A DNA stretch of 64,000 nt from Methylomusa anaerophila (GCF_003966895.1 NZ_AP018449.1:2094501-2158500); one strand, 5' to 3'; shown: positions 46,818-55,874, numbered from the stretch's first letter. Numbers and translations are program-made. Notes: generated by a model from the letters alone, not told the origin.

Positions 46818-47984
46818 ATGAATGACTTTACTTTTGTCCTGCCAACAAAAGTGATTTTTGGGGCCGGGGCGATAAAAAATATTGTTGATATTTGTAAAAG
46901 CCGGCACCTGGGCAAAATTTTCATTGTTACCGGCCGGACATCTACCAAAAACTCGCCTCATTTTCAGGATATTCTTGCCCTGCTTGAAAATTCAGGGCTG
47001 CCGGTCCGGGTATTTTCCGAGGTTGAAGCAGATCCCAGTGTGGAAACGGTAGACCAAGGCACGGCACAATTAATGGCATTTCAAGCCGATGCAGTGCTGG
47101 CTTTTGGCGGGGGCAGCCCGATGGATGCGGCTAAGTCCATGAGCATGGTCAGCGCCAACGGCGGGTCTATTCAGGATTATTTGCGCGGCAGGCGTTCGAT
47201 TGTCAAACGCGGCGTTCCTCTGATTTGTATACCCACAACTGCGGGTACGGGCAGCGAAGTAACTGCCGCGGCCGTCACCACGGATAAACAAAGCAAGGAG
47301 AAAATCGGCATTTCCCATGAATTTATGATGCCGCTGCTGGCGATTGTTGACCCTCTTCTCCATGTCAGTATGCCTCCCGCCGTCACTGCTGCCACTGGTA
47401 TCGACGCCTTGACCCACGCCATGGAAGCCTTTGTCGCGGTGAAAGCCAATCCGGTTACCGACAGTCTCGCGATTCAGGCGATTAAACTTATTGGGAGTAA
47501 TTTACGGGCGGCCTATGCTCAGGGAGATGATTTAACGGCCCGCAGCAATATGGCTTTGGCCAGCCTTATCGCCGGAGCGGCTTTTACTAATGCCGGGCTG
47601 GGGGCCGTTCATGGCATCGCCCACCCCATAGGCGCCCGGTTTGGCATTTCTCATGGCGTGGCTAATGGTATTGTTCTCCCTTATGTGATGGAATATTATT
47701 GGCAGGACGGCAATGCTAAGTTTCGTGATATTGCAGCCGCATTGGGGGAAGATGTTCAGGGCAGGGCGGACAGGGAAGCCGGCTGGAAAGCCATTGCGGC
47801 TATTAATAAACTCAAACAGGACATTGCCATTCCTGACACGTTAGCTGCTGTGAATATTGCCGGTGAAGCACTGGAAGATATCGTAAAGGACGCGGCTACC
47901 TACCGGTTGCTGTCCAATAGCCCGCGGCGTTTAACAGTAGAGGACTTACGGATTATCGTCGGCAGAGCGTTTGGTAATTGCTGA
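46818..47984 (+). CDS. Iron-containing alcohol dehydrogenase (semialdehyde reductase candidate)
   Basis: 388 residues of the group III Fe-ADH family: GGGSPMDAAKSMS (NAD binding, near residue 95), TAGTGSEVTAAAV, and metal ligands in DALTHAMEAF, AVHGIAHPIGARFGISHG. It likely reduces the semialdehyde made by the aminotransferase to a hydroxy acid, giving a 4-hydroxybutyrate-type route. ATG at 46818 with GGGAGAG 8 nt upstream (a TTG at 46812 is too close to the site). TGA stop. Confidence 0.88.
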   Translation: MNDFTFVLPTKVIFGAGAIKNIVDICKSRHLGKIFIVTGRTSTKNSPHFQDILALLENSGLPVRVFSEVEADPSVETVDQGTAQLMAFQADAVLAFGGGSPMDAAKSMSMVSANGGSIQDYLRGRRSIVKRGVPLICIPTTAGTGSEVTAAAVTTDKQSKEKIGISHEFMMPLLAIVDPLLHVSMPPAVTAATGIDALTHAMEAFVAVKANPVTDSLAIQAIKLIGSNLRAAYAQGDDLTARSNMALASLIAGAAFTNAGLGAVHGIAHPIGARFGISHGVANGIVLPYVMEYYWQDGNAKFRDIAAALGEDVQGRADREAGWKAIAAINKLKQDIAIPDTLAAVNIAGEALEDIVKDAATYRLLSNSPRRLTVEDLRIIVGRAFGNC

Positions 47985-48013
47985 AATTTGTATTATAATT
48001 TATTATAATTGTT

Positions 48014-48045
48014 ATGCCCTACAGTTTATATAAACTGTAGGGCAT
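48014..48045. terminator. Bidirectional terminator, perfect 32-bp palindrome
   Basis: Sixteen-base arms starting ATGCCCTACAG are perfectly complementary. Placed between convergent genes. A TATTATAATT tandem pair precedes it. Confidence 0.85.
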
Positions 48046-48105
48046 TTGTCACATTATTAAGAAAAGCTTGCGGCAGAAGATAAAGGTATTAGAAGGCCTT
48101 GTTTG

Positions 48106-49230
48106 CTAAGCGATTTTTTTCTGAAACTTTATTATACTAACAGTCAATGTTATTACTATGAATGTGGTTAAGGCGGCGAATTGAGTATACAGGAAGTTAA
48201 GCCCCACCCCTTTTAGTATAATGCCGCGCATGATTTGTAAATAGAAGGTAAGCGGCAGAATATTGCCGAGTAAGTTGAAAAACAAAGGCATAGCTTCCCG
48301 GGGGAACATGAAGCCTGATAATAACACACTGGGCAGGAAGATGAAGAAGGAGAGCTGCATGGCTTGCATTTGAGTTTTAGCAAAGTTTGAAATTAGAATG
48401 CCCAGCGCCAGTGAAGCGATGATGAATAGGGAGGTTAGGCCGTACAGCAATAATAGGCTGCCGCGCATGGGTAAGTCAAATATGGCTATTCCCACCATTA
48501 ACGCCAGTGTTACCTGGACGTAGCCGACAAAGATATAGGGTATGATTTTGCCCAGCATTAGCTCGTATGACTTCATCGGCGTCACGATGAGCTGTTCCAG
48601 CGTGCCTCGTTCTCTCTCCCGGACAATTGCCATGGATGTAATCATAACCATGGTCATAGTGAGGATCATGCCCAGTATTCCGGGAACCATGTAGTATGCG
48701 GTTACAAAATCCGGATTGTACCAAGGGCGGATGCGGATGTCATAGGGAGCATAAAATTGTTTCCCCAGAGTGCTTTGCATTCTTTGGATAAGAATTTCCT
48801 GGGATTTCATCTGCCCTATGATTTGGGCCGTACTGATAGCCGAGTTAGCCGCCAAAGAATCGGAAGCATCTACGATTACCTGCACCGAAGCTTGACGCCC
48901 ATGGTTAATGTTTTCGGTAAAGTCCGGCGGAATAATAATGCCGACTTTTGTTTTACCCTGTTCAATGTGATCAGTTACTTCCTGAAAACTGCGGGCGGTG
49001 TAATTGATGTCAAAATAGCCGCTGGCAGTGAACGCGGACAGTAAGTCCCGGCTTTCTTGCTGGAGGGATTGATCAAAGACGATGGTGGACAGGTGCTTTA
49101 CGTCGGTGTTGATGGCAAAGCCGAAAACCAAAAGCTGAATAATGGGTAACGCTACCATCATGCCGAAGGTTAGCCGGTCGCGTTTCATCTGAATGAACTC
49201 TTTGATTAGCAAAGCTCTAAGCCGGATCAT
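48106..49230 (-). CDS. ABC-2 type exporter permease (YbhS/YbhR-like)
   Basis: 374 residues: N-terminal membrane segment, large extracytoplasmic domain, then five membrane segments including REREGTLEQLIVTPMKSYELMLGKIIPY... (ABC-2 hallmark RERERGTLEQ). Exports a drug-like or lipid substrate with the dual ATPase upstream. ATG overlaps the ATPase stop by 4 nt. TAG stop. E. coli ybhGFSR has two permeases; only one is seen here. Confidence 0.88.
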   Translation of the reverse strand: MIRLRALLIKEFIQMKRDRLTFGMMVALPIIQLLVFGFAINTDVKHLSTIVFDQSLQQESRDLLSAFTASGYFDINYTARSFQEVTDHIEQGKTKVGIIIPPDFTENINHGRQASVQVIVDASDSLAANSAISTAQIIGQMKSQEILIQRMQSTLGKQFYAPYDIRIRPWYNPDFVTAYYMVPGILGMILTMTMVMITSMAIVRERERGTLEQLIVTPMKSYELMLGKIIPYIFVGYVQVTLALMVGIAIFDLPMRGSLLLLYGLTSLFIIASLALGILISNFAKTQMQAMQLSFFIFLPSVLLSGFMFPREAMPLFFNLLGNILPLTFYLQIMRGIILKGVGLNFLYTQFAALTTFIVITLTVSIIKFQKKIA

Positions 49231-51140
49231 GCGCTCAACTCCTTGCGATTGGATTTCACATAATGGACAAATACATCTTCCAGGGAAGGGGATATGACCT
49301 TGTATGGATAAGTTTCCCAGGCAGGCATATCCTCCGGCCGGACTAGGGCGTGGAGTCCGGCCCCCTGGGCGTACACATCGATGAAGGGAAGTTTATGAGC
49401 CGTAACTTCACTTAGAAGGGCCATAGGATCGGGATGATTGATGCGAATGAGTGTGCCTTTAATTGATTGTTTTAGCCTGGCGGGAGTGTCGGCGGCAATA
49501 AGGCTGCCCTCGAAAATAAAACCGATCTCATCGCAGTGTTCGGCTTCGTCCATAAAATGGGTAGTGACCATAACCGTGGTGCCTTGGGCCGCCAGTTTAT
49601 AGATAATGTCCCAGAACATGCGGCGGGATTTGGGGTCGACGCCGCCGGTAGGCTCATCAAGAAACAGGATGGGGGGATTGTGGAGTATGGAACAGCCTAA
49701 AGCCAGACGCTGCTTCCAGCCGCCGGCAAGGTTAACGGTAAGTTCTTTTTCCCGGTCTTCCAGTCCGGCCATTTGGAGCATCTCGTTGATTCGTCCGTCC
49801 TTCTGCCGGCCGGTAAGACTGTATAAGCCGGCGTAGAAATCCAAGTTTTCTTTTACTGTCAGATCGTCATAAAGACTGAATTTCTGGGACATGTAGCCGA
49901 TAAAGGATTTGATTGCTTCCCCTTCTTTGGCTAAATCCACACCCAGAATGGTTCCGTTGCCGGCGGTGGGAGTGAGAATACCGCAAAGCATGCGAATGGT
50001 TGTGGATTTTCCTGAGCCGTTCGGGCCCAGGAACCCGTAGATGCTGCCGCGTTTGATTTTTAGATTTACACTATTTACGGCAGTAAAGTTACCGAATTTC
50101 CGGGTAAGGTTATAGGTTTCCACGGCATATTCATAAAGGCTGCAATCGTCCTTGGGGCATTTGACTGCAGCCTTTTCCGGGACAGCAGCAATAGGAATTC
50201 CCGTGTTCGCCGCCGGGAGATCATCGGCGGCTTTGGCGGGCTGGGAAGCTAATGACACGAATACGTCTTCTAAAGCGGCCTCTATTTCGCCAAGAGATTC
50301 AATCAGGATACCGGCCTTGCCTAAAGCTTCCCTTACAGCCGCCATTGCCGCGGCGGGGTCACTCACAACCAAATGGTATTTGTCGCCGAAAGCGTTTACG
50401 TCATGGATCAACGCCGCCGGCAGGTGGTGGCGCACATCTTTGCTGCCGGTGCTAAGTTCAAGCAAGTGAAAGGGGAAACTTTGCTTTATTTTTGCCGGCG
50501 GGTCGCAGGAGACAATATGTCCGTGATGCATAAAGGCAATGCGGGTGCATAGTTCGGCTTCATCCATATACGGCGTGGATACGACAATGGTCATACCTTC
50601 TTTGTTCAGCCCGTAGAGCATTTGCCAAAACTCCCGCCGGGAAACCGGGTCAACGCCTGAAGTGGGTTCATCCAGGAAAAAAATTTTCGGTTTGTGCATC
50701 AGGCCTGCCGCCAGCGCCAGTTTTTGTTTCATGCCGCCGGATAGGTTATCGGCCAGTCGGTCTTTAAACGGCAAAAGCTTGGTAAATGTCAGGATTTCCT
50801 TGGCCCGTTGCTCAATGCCGGCGCTGCCGGCGCCGTAAAGGGAACCTATCAGCCGGATGTTTTCTATAACCGTCAAATCGCCATACAGACTAAACTTTTG
50901 CGGGACGTAGCCGATGGACTCTTTGATATTTTCCAGGCTACCCTGGTCCAGGACAGCGACACTGCCTGCCGACGGCTCGATGATTCCCAGCAGCATCCGA
51001 ATGGTTGTGGTTTTGCCGGCGCCGTCAGGTCCCACCAAACCAAAAATTTCTCCCGGGAAAACTTGTAAATCAACCTGATCTACAGCAACTAAGCCGTCAA
51101 AGTGCCTGGTAAGCCCCGCAAGGTGAATGACAGGGTTCAT
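49227..51140 (-). CDS. Tandem-ATPase ABC exporter subunit (YbhF-like)
   Basis: 637 residues with two nucleotide-binding domains in one chain. The first has GPDGAGKTTT, LSGGMKQKLALA and FFLDEPTSGVDP. The second, after a linker near residue 310-335, has GPNGSGKSTT, a changed signature LAGGWKQRLALG and FLDEPTGGVDP. Overlaps genes on both sides by 4 nt. Confidence 0.92.
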   Translation of the reverse strand: MNPVIHLAGLTRHFDGLVAVDQVDLQVFPGEIFGLVGPDGAGKTTTIRMLLGIIEPSAGSVAVLDQGSLENIKESIGYVPQKFSLYGDLTVIENIRLIGSLYGAGSAGIEQRAKEILTFTKLLPFKDRLADNLSGGMKQKLALAAGLMHKPKIFFLDEPTSGVDPVSRREFWQMLYGLNKEGMTIVVSTPYMDEAELCTRIAFMHHGHIVSCDPPAKIKQSFPFHLLELSTGSKDVRHHLPAALIHDVNAFGDKYHLVVSDPAAAMAAVREALGKAGILIESLGEIEAALEDVFVSLASQPAKAADDLPAANTGIPIAAVPEKAAVKCPKDDCSLYEYAVETYNLTRKFGNFTAVNSVNLKIKRGSIYGFLGPNGSGKSTTIRMLCGILTPTAGNGTILGVDLAKEGEAIKSFIGYMSQKFSLYDDLTVKENLDFYAGLYSLTGRQKDGRINEMLQMAGLEDREKELTVNLAGGWKQRLALGCSILHNPPILFLDEPTGGVDPKSRRMFWDIIYKLAAQGTTVMVTTHFMDEAEHCDEIGFIFEGSLIAADTPARLKQSIKGTLIRINHPDPMALLSEVTAHKLPFIDVYAQGAGLHALVRPEDMPAWETYPYKVISPSLEDVFVHYVKSNRKELSA

Positions 51141-52108
51141 TTCAGCACCACATCCGCCGGCATTCCCGGCTTCAAAATACCTTCAGCATTATTGATTTTA
51201 ACTTTAACTGCAAAAACCATATTGGCCCGTTCATTCTCGGTCAGACTTTGCCGGGGCGTATACTCGGAATTTTGGCTGATTTCCTTAATTTCACCGCTAA
51301 AAGTACGGTCAGGGAAGGAATCCACCCTAATGACCGCGGGCTGCCCGATCTTAATAAGGCCCAATTGAGTCGAGGGTATATAGATTTTAACCCAGGAGTC
51401 TTCCATATTGCCGATGGTAGCTATCGCCGAACCGGCATTCACATATTCCCCATTTTCATAGTTTTTGGTCAGGACCAGGCCCGATAACGGAGCGGTGACA
51501 ATGGTGTCCGCCAACAAGGAGCGGCTGGCGTCTACTACCGCTTTGCTGCGTTCTACTTCCAGGCGCTGGGCGGTGATTGTGTCTTCCCGGTTTCCTTCCC
51601 GGGCCAGACTCAATTTAGCCTGTGCCTGGACAAGGGAACTTTGCGCCACATCGGCGGCGGACTGGGCAGCATCCAATTGTTGACGGGAAATTGCACCTTG
51701 CTGATATAGCGTTTGGTAGCGCCGTAAATCCTCGCTTGCTTTTTCGTAGCTTGATTGACCAGACGATACTGCGGCGGCGGCCTCTTGAATCTCCTGACTC
51801 CTAGATCCTTTTTCCAAATCGCGGAGCTGGGCCAGAGCTTTGTCGAGGGCGGCTTGATCCCGGAGGAGGGAAGCCTTAAGATCCGGCCGGTCAATGGTCA
51901 CAATGGTTTGTCCTGCTGTCACTCTGTCGCCGGCAATTATGGACAATCCGGTAATGTAGCCATTGGTTTTCGGGGTGATGTCCACACGGGTGACTTCAAT
52001 CGTACCTGTGGCTGTAATTCCGTCTGGTCGCTTGTTCAACAGCTTGTAACCGGCGGCCGCCCCCAGAAGAATAAATACGAGAATACCAATAACTAGTTTT
52101 TTATTCAT
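51137..52108 (-). CDS. HlyD/YbhG-type membrane fusion protein
   Basis: About 323 residues: N-terminal membrane anchor (KLVIGILVFILLGAAAGY), biotinyl-lipoyl-like halves (GYITGLSIIAGDRVTAGQTIVTID and APLSGLVLTKNYENGEYV), and a coiled-coil hairpin between them. ATG at 52108 with AAGGAGG upstream, lying inside the last codons of the TetR gene (8-nt overlap). Confidence 0.9.
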   Translation of the reverse strand: MNKKLVIGILVFILLGAAAGYKLLNKRPDGITATGTIEVTRVDITPKTNGYITGLSIIAGDRVTAGQTIVTIDRPDLKASLLRDQAALDKALAQLRDLEKGSRSQEIQEAAAAVSSGQSSYEKASEDLRRYQTLYQQGAISRQQLDAAQSAADVAQSSLVQAQAKLSLAREGNREDTITAQRLEVERSKAVVDASRSLLADTIVTAPLSGLVLTKNYENGEYVNAGSAIATIGNMEDSWVKIYIPSTQLGLIKIGQPAVIRVDSFPDRTFSGEIKEISQNSEYTPRQSLTENERANMVFAVKVKINNAEGILKPGMPADVVLK

Positions 52109-52745
52109 TCTTATCCTCCTTATCCTCTTTATCTTCTTTATCCTCATTGTCCCGCTGGATAATTCCGTTCAAATAGATATCAATGGCCTGGTTGACATAG
52201 TCATTGTTCTTAGCCTGAGTATCGGGGACGAAATCTTCGATTAGAGGCTTAACTAAAAAGTAAAAGTTCATCATTCCCGCTAAAGCCACCACTGCATAAC
52301 TAGGCTCTATTTCCCGGCGGAAACAACCGGCAGCCAGGCTGTGACCAATGGTATTGTGCAAAATATTCTGAATTTGTTTAATGTATTTCTTTACGACGGT
52401 TTCCAGAAATTGAGTTGGGTCAACCAGCTCACGATGGATGAATTTCGATAAATACGGAAATTTAGTATGGATAGTTGCCACCGCTTGTGTGTACATGTGC
52501 AGTGTTTGAAGGGAGTCGGCCGAATCCCGGCTTTGAGCCGACTGCAGCAATTCCTGGACAGGCATGAACAGGTTTTCTAAAACCGCGGCATACAAGCCTT
52601 CCTTGCCGCCAAAGTAATAAGATATCAAAGCGCTGTTGGCCCCGGCTGCCTGGGCCAGTTCGCGGATGGATACGCCGTGGTAGCCTTTGGCGGCAAATAA
52701 AGGAGTGGCGGTTTCAATGAATTTTTTCCGCGCGTCGTTTCCCAA
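52101..52745 (-). CDS. TetR-family repressor (CecR-like)
   Basis: 214 residues with an N-terminal TetR helix-turn-helix (FAAKGYHGVSIRELAQAAGANSALISYYFGGKEGLY) and a DUF1956-like C-terminal domain as in CecR, which controls ybhGFSR in E. coli. TTG start with GGAGGTGA upstream. The C-terminus EDKEDKEDKEDKNE is coded by a 9-bp tandem repeat that also provides the ribosome binding site of the next gene. Confidence 0.9.
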   Translation of the reverse strand: MGNDARKKFIETATPLFAAKGYHGVSIRELAQAAGANSALISYYFGGKEGLYAAVLENLFMPVQELLQSAQSRDSADSLQTLHMYTQAVATIHTKFPYLSKFIHRELVDPTQFLETVVKKYIKQIQNILHNTIGHSLAAGCFRREIEPSYAVVALAGMMNFYFLVKPLIEDFVPDTQAKNNDYVNQAIDIYLNGIIQRDNEDKEDKEDKEDKNE

Positions 52746-52766
52746 GGGAGTTCACCTCCGGCAAGA

Positions 52767-52790
52767 ATTTAATCAATCGCTTAATTAAAT
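52767..52790. promoter_or_regulatory. Candidate TetR operator
   Basis: ATTTAAT and ATTAAAT arms (7 bp) around a 10-nt centre, about 20 nt upstream of the TetR start. Autoregulation is inferred. Confidence 0.45.
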
Positions 52791-52992
52791 CCTATCACGC
52801 TTATATTTTATTGACAAGAAATATTTTTGGAGATTAGCTAAATATAGCTGCAGGAAGGTACGATTATGAAAAATTATCGATCTTTAGGTTAATTTAGCAG
52901 GAAAAATACGAATTGCAAAGAACATCCATTTATATTTGCGCTCAATCCGGCGTAAATTTATTGTAACAGAATGCGGTCAGAGGTGAAGAGCG

Positions 52993-53568
52993 ATGGTAGA
53001 CCTGTTGAATGATGGCGTTTGTTCAATAAATAATAATAACCTGAATAACCTGAATAACCTGCCCAGTCCGGAGGAATGCGAAAGAATATTGGGTTTGTCG
53101 GTGGGGGATGCACGCCAAAGACATTGCCGGGCGGTGGCAAAGCTGGCCCGCCGTATCGCGCTGGCCCTGCTGCAAGCGGGACATTGCCTGGATACGGAGT
53201 TGATATTTGTGGCCGGCATGCTCCATGACGTTGCCAAGGGGCAGCCTGATCATGCGGCTTTGGGCGCTAAAATGATTGCCGGGTTGGGTTATCCGCAAGT
53301 AGCGGAAATTATTGCGCAGCATATGGATATAACCCTTAGCGGACCGGAGGTTGTCAATGCTGCCGAAGTCGTTTATCTCGCCGATAAATTAACCGAGGGT
53401 GATCGCGTGGTGGGTCTCAAAAGACGCTTTGAAATGCTGGCTGAACGGTACCCATACGATTATAAAGCTCAGGCAAGCATTAAAGCCAGGCTGACTAAGG
53501 CCGGATTAATTCAGAAAAAAATTGAAGGCATATTGGGAACTTCCATTGATAGCTGCTGGCAAGAGTAA
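52993..53568 (+). CDS. HD domain phosphohydrolase
   Basis: 191 residues with the HD signature MLHDVAKGQPDHA (near residue 78), an upstream His in RQRHCRAVAKLARRI and a downstream HMDI. Metal-dependent phosphohydrolase of unknown substrate. The N-terminal segment NNNNLNNLNNLP is coded by a 9-bp tandem repeat (AACCTGAAT units, 53027-53062). ATG with GAGGTGAA upstream. Confidence 0.85.
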   Translation: MVDLLNDGVCSINNNNLNNLNNLPSPEECERILGLSVGDARQRHCRAVAKLARRIALALLQAGHCLDTELIFVAGMLHDVAKGQPDHAALGAKMIAGLGYPQVAEIIAQHMDITLSGPEVVNAAEVVYLADKLTEGDRVVGLKRRFEMLAERYPYDYKAQASIKARLTKAGLIQKKIEGILGTSIDSCWQE

Positions 53569-53623
53569 AAACCGTAATGCATGCAGTTTAGTTGGACAAT
53601 TTTCGCTGACATCCAACAAAACA

Positions 53624-53651
53624 GGGCTGTCTCAATTCATTGAGACAGCCC
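53624..53651 (-). terminator. Terminator after glnK
   Basis: A perfect 12-bp stem (GGGCTGTCTCAA with TTGAGACAGCCC) with a T-rich tail on the minus strand. Confidence 0.8.
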
Positions 53652-53687
53652 CGAAGCCTGGTTAATATTCTTCTACAACGGACTTGC

Positions 53688-54053
53688 TTATGCGTTTTTG
53701 GGGTCCATAATGGCGATGTCGCCTTCTTCGCCGGTACGGATTCGTACGGCGTTGGTAAGAGGATACACGAAGATTTTGCCATCGCCCATTTTGCCGGTGC
53801 GGCATACCGACTTGGCCGCTTCTACGACCCGTTCGACCGGTACTTCGCAGACCACGATTTCAATTTTGACTTTTGGCACCAGGTTGATGGCGTATTCCTG
53901 GCCGCGATAAATTTCTCTGTGGCCTTTACTCAGGCCACAACCATAAACCTGAGTCACGGTCATACCCGTTACGCTGATTTTATTCATGGCCTCTTTGAGC
54001 TCTTCCAGTTTTTCCGGGCGGGTCACTATATCAATTTTGGTTATCGGATTCAT
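53688..54053 (-). CDS. glnK: Nitrogen regulatory protein P-II (GlnK)
   Basis: 121 residues. T-loop with the modifiable Tyr in REIYRGQEY, B-loop GKMGDGKIFV, C-loop RIRTGEEGD. GlnK blocks AmtB when nitrogen is ample and carries the cell's 2-oxoglutarate/ATP signal. ATG with GGAGGGG upstream, 32 nt after amtB. Confidence 0.95.
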   Translation of the reverse strand: MNPITKIDIVTRPEKLEELKEAMNKISVTGMTVTQVYGCGLSKGHREIYRGQEYAINLVPKVKIEIVVCEVPVERVVEAAKSVCRTGKMGDGKIFVYPLTNAVRIRTGEEGDIAIMDPKNA

Positions 54054-54085
54054 GGTTTCCCCTCCTTTGTCAGAATGACGCTGTG

Positions 54086-55501
54086 TTATGCCAGGGTAGT
54101 CTTATTGACGGTTACTTCACTGGTTGCGATGTTGGCGGCCGGAATGTCGAGCGGGGAACCGGTTATCAAATCCTGATACGCATAGCCGCGTTCGCCGTGT
54201 TCCGTGATGTCCATGCCCTGAACCTGCTGTTCGTCATCCGCCTTGATTTGCATGAAGGCGCCGATTACTTTGATGATAATAAATGTCATGACGGCGGCAA
54301 ATACCCAGCTTGTGCCCACGCCGGCAAGCTGCTTCATAACCTGGGCGGCGTTGCCGTAAAAGAGTCCGTCGGCACCGGCCGAATTCACGCTGGTGGTGGC
54401 AAAGAAACCGGTGGCGATTGCGCCGAAGGTGCCGCCTACGCCATGAACGCCGAAGGCGTCCAATGAATCATCATAGCCCAGTTTGCGTTTGACTACCGCT
54501 ACCGCGAAGAAGCAGAGAGCACCGCCGATTAATCCCATGATGATGGCCGAAAGTACAGTGACAAAGCCGGCTGCCGGGGTAATGACGACCAGACCTGCGA
54601 TACAGCCGGAAACTGCGCCCAGCAAGGTCGGCTTGCCGTTATAGAGCCATTCGACGAATACCCAGGAAACCGTGGCAGCCGCGGCTGCGGCATGTGTTGT
54701 TATGAAAGCAAGTGCAGCCAGTTCGCCGGCGCCCAGGGAACTGCCGGCATTAAAGCCAAACCAGCCAAACCACAGGAGGGCGGCGCCTAACAAAGTCATC
54801 GGCAGATGATGGGGAGCCATTACGTCGCTGCCATAGCCTTTGCGTTTACCGATCATCAATGCAAATACCAGACCGGATACGCCGGAAATGATATGCACTA
54901 CAGTGCCGCCGGCGAAGTCAAGTACACCATATTCGCGCAGCCAGCCGCCGACGCCCCATACCCAGTGCGCCACAGGGTCATATACCAGAGTAGCCCACAG
55001 CAATACGAATACGATATAAGCGGAAAACTTAACCCGTCCGGCAATGGAGCCGGAAATAATGGCCGGAGTAATGATGGCAAATACGCCTTGGAAGATTACG
55101 AAGGCATATTGGGGAATTGTAGCGGAATAATCAGGATTGGGAGCGGAGCTAATGCCGTTCAGTCCAACCCAGTCCAGGCCGCCGATAAGATGATTAATAT
55201 CGGGCCCGAAGGCAAGGGAGTAGCCGAGGAGCAGCCATTGCAAGGAAATTACGCCAAGGCAGATAAAGCTCTGCATGATGGTGCTCAGTACATTTTTGGT
55301 GCGAACCATTCCACCATAAAAGAGTGCCAGACCGGGAGTCATTAACATTACAATTGCTGCACTAACCAGTACGAAGGCTGTATCACCGGTATCGACTTTA
55401 AGCGGTTCGGCCGGGGCGTCTCCCTCAGCGGCCAATACAATGGGGGTCAGGAGTAAGGTTAAGACCAGGAGTATGCTTAAAATGGCAGGTAACTTTTTCA
55501 T
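54086..55501 (-). CDS. amtB: Ammonium transporter AmtB
   Basis: 471 residues: cleavable signal peptide (LTPIVLAAEG), then 11 membrane segments with FVLVSAAIVMLMTPGLALFYGGM, the twin-His region and DSLDAFGVHGVGGTFG. The C-terminal tail (GMDITEHGERGYAYQD) is the GlnK-contact region. ATG with GGAAGGAG upstream. Long structured leader, see the regulatory entries upstream. Confidence 0.96.
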   Translation of the reverse strand: MKKLPAILSILLVLTLLLTPIVLAAEGDAPAEPLKVDTGDTAFVLVSAAIVMLMTPGLALFYGGMVRTKNVLSTIMQSFICLGVISLQWLLLGYSLAFGPDINHLIGGLDWVGLNGISSAPNPDYSATIPQYAFVIFQGVFAIITPAIISGSIAGRVKFSAYIVFVLLWATLVYDPVAHWVWGVGGWLREYGVLDFAGGTVVHIISGVSGLVFALMIGKRKGYGSDVMAPHHLPMTLLGAALLWFGWFGFNAGSSLGAGELAALAFITTHAAAAAATVSWVFVEWLYNGKPTLLGAVSGCIAGLVVITPAAGFVTVLSAIIMGLIGGALCFFAVAVVKRKLGYDDSLDAFGVHGVGGTFGAIATGFFATTSVNSAGADGLFYGNAAQVMKQLAGVGTSWVFAAVMTFIIIKVIGAFMQIKADDEQQVQGMDITEHGERGYAYQDLITGSPLDIPAANIATSEVTVNKTTLA

Positions 55502-55558
55502 ACGGTAATCTCCTTCCTATACGATTGGATTTTTACTGCTTAGGAATACGGCGCCGCG

Positions 55559-55600
55559 CTAAATCAGCCAGCGCTGCAGAAGACGGAGGACAACTTTCAC
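55559..55600 (-). CDS. Possible 13-residue leader peptide before amtB
   Basis: A GTG start 7 nt after GGGGAGGTG codes for MKVVLRLLQRWLI and stops at TAG. It lies about 60 nt before amtB. Size and a good ribosome binding site fit a translated leader, but there is no independent support, and chance is possible for so short a frame. Confidence 0.35.
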   Translation of the reverse strand: MKVVLRLLQRWLI

Positions 55601-55644
55601 ACGAAAACACCTCCCCGGGTTTGATGTTTGAATTTGAAAATGAA

Positions 55645-55675
55645 ATGTCCTGGCGGCAGGCTGCCTCCAGGACAT
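55645..55675 (-). terminator. Second hairpin in the amtB leader
   Basis: ATGTCCTGG and CCAGGACAT pair perfectly around a GC-rich loop; on the minus strand TTTCATTTTC follows. Possible second attenuation point. Confidence 0.5.
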
Positions 55676-55696
55676 CATTGTCCTAAATGAAGTGGG

Positions 55697-55848
55697 AAAG
55701 ACGTTTACATCGGTTTCACAGGTTATGAACCGATATAAGCGTCTTTGCTTATTACTATAGATAATCTATTAATTTGTTACCGTTATCGGTATGTACTGTA
55801 TAAAATGGACAATTGGGTATCTGTAGTTTGTTTTTACAATAACGGTAA
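55697..55848 (-). ncRNA. amtB leader RNA with ANTAR-type hairpin and attenuator
   Basis: On the minus strand TTACCGTTAT (55848-55839) can pair with ATAACGGTAA (55786-55777), a 10-bp long-range stem. Then ATAAGC-AAAGAC-GCTTAT (55752-55735) is a hairpin with a 6-nt loop having A1 and G4. Its loop and 3' arm are shared with the 5' arm of a long stem (AAAGACG... with CGTCTTT, 55747-55697). The T-run after it is short. The same order of elements is present before the corrinoid protein gene. Confidence 0.65.
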
Positions 55849-55874
55849 GTATTTGCTTGAATTGTTATGGAGGA

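Noticed and set aside
52103..53062. Short tandem repeats as a CRISPR array
   Set aside because: Units are 9 bp, contiguous, without spacers, and lie inside coding frames; no cas genes in the window.
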